From Desulfuromonadales bacterium C00003107 (lineage in GTDB: Bacteria; Desulfobacterota; Desulfuromonadia; Desulfuromonadales; Syntrophotaleaceae): a stretch of 7,430 nt of DNA. The notes under the pieces were generated by a model. That model had not been told where the DNA came from and did not search any database. It saw only the letters and a program-made list of their open reading frames with translations. Shown in pieces: positions 6,517 through 7,430 of this stretch (position 1 is the first letter of the stretch; the number at the start of each line of letters is the position of its first letter). The DNA is taken from the NCBI GenBank assembly GCA_001751225.1, contig MAXT01000038.1, positions 1-7,430 of the forward strand, given 5' to 3'. Both the position numbers and the translations under genes were made by a program.

Positions 6517-6522
6517 CAACTA
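6517..6522 (+). repeat. Left target-site duplication of the MITE (CAACTA)
   Basis: CAACTA here and at 6699-6704 directly flank the 176-bp insert. The uninterrupted RAYT reading needs only one copy (CTC AAC TAT), which shows the repeat arose by insertion. Confidence 0.88.
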
Positions 6523-6551
6523 GTGTCCATCCGGAAACTCCGGATGGACAC
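6523..6551. repeat. Terminal hairpin of the MITE (13-bp stem, 3-base loop)
   Basis: GTGTCCATCCGGA (6523-6535) pairs perfectly with TCCGGATGGACAC (6539-6551) across the loop AAC. The left terminal repeat is thus itself half of a perfect palindrome, while the right end has no such extension. Confidence 0.85.
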
Positions 6552-6698
6552 GGTGTAGTTTTCATATGGGAAACGAGCAATTTTGCCCAAGGTCAAGAAA
6601 ATCAAGCGGTTGCGCGGAGGCGTAGTTGTTTACGCCGCACAAGCAAACGTGCAGATTGACGCAGAGATTGGGGAAAAGGGCCGTTTCCGGATGGAAAC
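6523..6698. mobile_element. 176-bp MITE-like non-autonomous transposon in the RAYT gene
   Basis: Ends are GTGTCCATCCGGAAAC (6523-6538) and GTTTCCGGATGGAAAC (6683-6698), 16-bp terminal inverted repeats matching at 15 positions. It is flanked by CAACTA target duplications and has no complete gene. Its left end is followed by a second inverted copy of the end sequence, forming a near-perfect hairpin. Inside there is another small hairpin (GGCGTA/TACGCC at 6619-6636). One frame is open through the element from TTG 6583 and joins the RAYT frame. Size, TIRs and a 6-bp duplication fit a MITE moved in trans by a DDE transposase, but the family cannot be named from the ends alone; the parent IS is not in the window. 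Confidence 0.88.
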
Positions 6699-6704
6699 CA
6701 ACTA
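6699..6704 (+). repeat. Right target-site duplication of the MITE (CAACTA)
   Basis: Exact copy of 6517-6522, immediately followed by TGTTGTCACC, where the RAYT coding sequence resumes (Tyr54 of the restored protein). Confidence 0.88.
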
Positions 6705-7344
6705 TGTTGTCACCTCCAATCATATCCACCTTCTGGTCATCGATGATGGTCCGAAGGTCATCCCAAGCAGCCTTCAGCTGATCGCCGGCAGAACTGCCCA
6801 GGAATTCAATCAACGCAAAAAGCGAAAGGGCGCGTTCTGGGAGGACCGCTATCACGCTACTGCTGTAGAGCGAAATGAACACCTGATCCGGTGCCTTGTC
6901 TATATCGATCTCAACATGGTCCGCGCTGGTGTGGTGACCCATCCCTCGGAATGGGAAATGTGTGGCTATAATGAAATCCAGAATCCTCCCAAACGGTATG
7001 GTGTGATTGACGTGCCTGGCTTACGGGACCTTTGTGGCTTTTCAGACCCCGGGGAGTTTGCCAAGCAGCACCGGCAGTGGGTTCAAACGGCCATCAGCGA
7101 TGGCAAACATCAACGGGAAAGTTGCTGGACACAGAGCATTGCTGTTGGTGGTGTCGGTTTTATTGAAGAGATAAAGGCCAGGCTTGGCATTAAGGGAATG
7201 GGGAGAAGAATCGAAGAGCAAGAATCTGACCGATGTGTGTTGAGAGAAGAATCTGAACCTTACAGTGCCGCTTTTGACCCCAAAAAGGAGCGTTTAAGCT
7301 CGGACAATAGCTATTTTCTGGATGTTTTATTCACGGATTCAATA

Positions 7345-7366
7345 GGTTAGCTTGGTCCGACCCCAG
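7345..7366 (-). repeat. Right 22-bp inverted repeat of the RAYT unit
   Basis: Perfect reverse complement of 6253-6274. The RAYT stop codon TAG (7348-7350) lies inside the repeat, so the gene ends within the element's terminal sequence and the repeat codes for part of the last codons. Confidence 0.85.
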
Positions 7367-7375
7367 GACACCCAA

Positions 7376-7430
7376 GCCGGCAGAACTGCCCAGGAATTCA
7401 ATCAACGCAAAAAGCGAAAGGGCGCGTTCT
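7376..7430 (+). pseudogene. Second, partial RAYT copy (window edge)
   Basis: These 55 bases are identical to 6784-6838 and start exactly at codon 81 (AGRTAQEFNQRKKRKGAF) of the restored RAYT protein. No RAYT sequence for codons 1-80 precedes it; instead it is joined to the sequence just outside the right inverted repeat. It is therefore either a 5'-truncated second copy or an assembly edge effect. Its far end is beyond the window. Confidence 0.7.

Larger units (their letters stand above)
6362..7350 (+). pseudogene. RAYT transposase (Y1_Tnp, HUH superfamily), interrupted by a MITE
   Basis: The true start is ATG 6362 (MARANRHHIPGQVWHITHRC), the standard RAYT N-terminus. After 53 codons the frame hits TAG at 6521-6523, created by insertion of the 176-bp element. 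Removing the insert and one CAACTA copy (182 bp) joins GLRILN to YVVTSNHIHLLV in one frame and gives a 268-residue protein of normal family length. Restored residues H60 and H62 form the HUH metal motif (NHIHLL), and Y120 in CLVYIDLNMVRAGVV is the likely nucleophilic Tyr; FWEDRYHATAVE is a further family motif. The enzyme would cleave single-stranded DNA at REP-type hairpins. As it stands the product ends after 53 residues. A frame from TTG 6583 (in the MITE) to 7350 still encodes HUH and Tyr but lacks the first beta strand. Apart from the insertion no lesion is seen, so inactivation looks recent. Confidence 0.92.
6253..7366 (+). mobile_element. RAYT (IS200-like Y1/HUH transposase) unit bounded by inverted repeats
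   Basis: The element is defined by perfect 22-bp inverted repeats at 6253-6274 and 7345-7366, containing GGGGTCGGACCAAGC on the left and its complement on the right. Between them lies one transposase gene in plus orientation. RAYT enzymes are HUH/Tyr single-strand transposases linked to REP palindromes and are usually single-copy, not classic IS elements; the inverted repeats around the gene resemble the REP pairs that flank RAYT genes. A related G-rich motif (GGGGTCAGGGC) sits just outside at about 6220-6230. No target duplication is expected for this family, and none is seen. Confidence 0.65.

Overview
The window suggests a GC-rich Gram-negative bacterium with mobile-element-rich accessory DNA. 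An isolated integron integrase, REP-type hairpins with a RAYT transposase, and a Sec-exported Rhs protein would all fit Desulfuromonadota (the Geobacter/Desulfuromonas group) or a related lineage. This assignment is an inference from protein style; no ribosomal or housekeeping marker is present. Most of the DNA is around 60% GC, but the Rhs C-terminal tip and the gene after it are clearly AT-rich.

Layout, left to right. (1) 2-358: 3' part of a small coiled-coil protein, probably the mature part of a lipoprotein. (2) 564-1309: a good sigma70-type promoter followed by an integron-integrase (IntI) pseudogene, broken by one in-frame amber codon and cut off in the IntI-specific segment before the His/Arg/His/Tyr half of the active site. 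(3) 1291-1376: REP-like palindromes at the exact truncation point. (4) 1381-1488: the last codons of a lost gene, whose stop overlaps the next start. (5) 1488-5894: one 1468-residue Rhs/YD-repeat protein with signal peptide, Cys/Gly-rich N-terminus, DUF6531-like region, more than 25 YD repeats, Rhs core with two DPxGL motifs 18 residues apart, and a variable 145-residue tip. (6) 5885-6211: a small single-pass membrane protein, overlapping the rhs stop and preceded by a perfect AGGAGG, the expected position of a cognate immunity gene. (7) 6253-7366: a RAYT (IS200-like Y1/HUH transposase) unit bounded by 22-bp perfect inverted repeats; its gene is disrupted by a 176-bp MITE with 16-bp terminal inverted repeats and a 6-bp target duplication. 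(8) 7376-7430: a second, partial copy of the RAYT gene running off the window.

The main biological unit is the Rhs toxin/immunity pair. The tip has a His motif (LGHGG, H1346), a YYEFGRY strand motif and a late NNNCKTF motif (C1450). That order (His first, Cys last) fits the circularly permuted papain-like/NlpC-P60 superfamily (LRAT, PPPDE, YiiX types) and leads me to propose a thiol peptidase, amidase or acyltransferase toxin. The partner's N-terminal membrane anchor suggests that protection is needed at the membrane or in the periplasm. The flanking DNA is a graveyard of recombination elements, consistent with a locus where toxin tips and their partners are exchanged.
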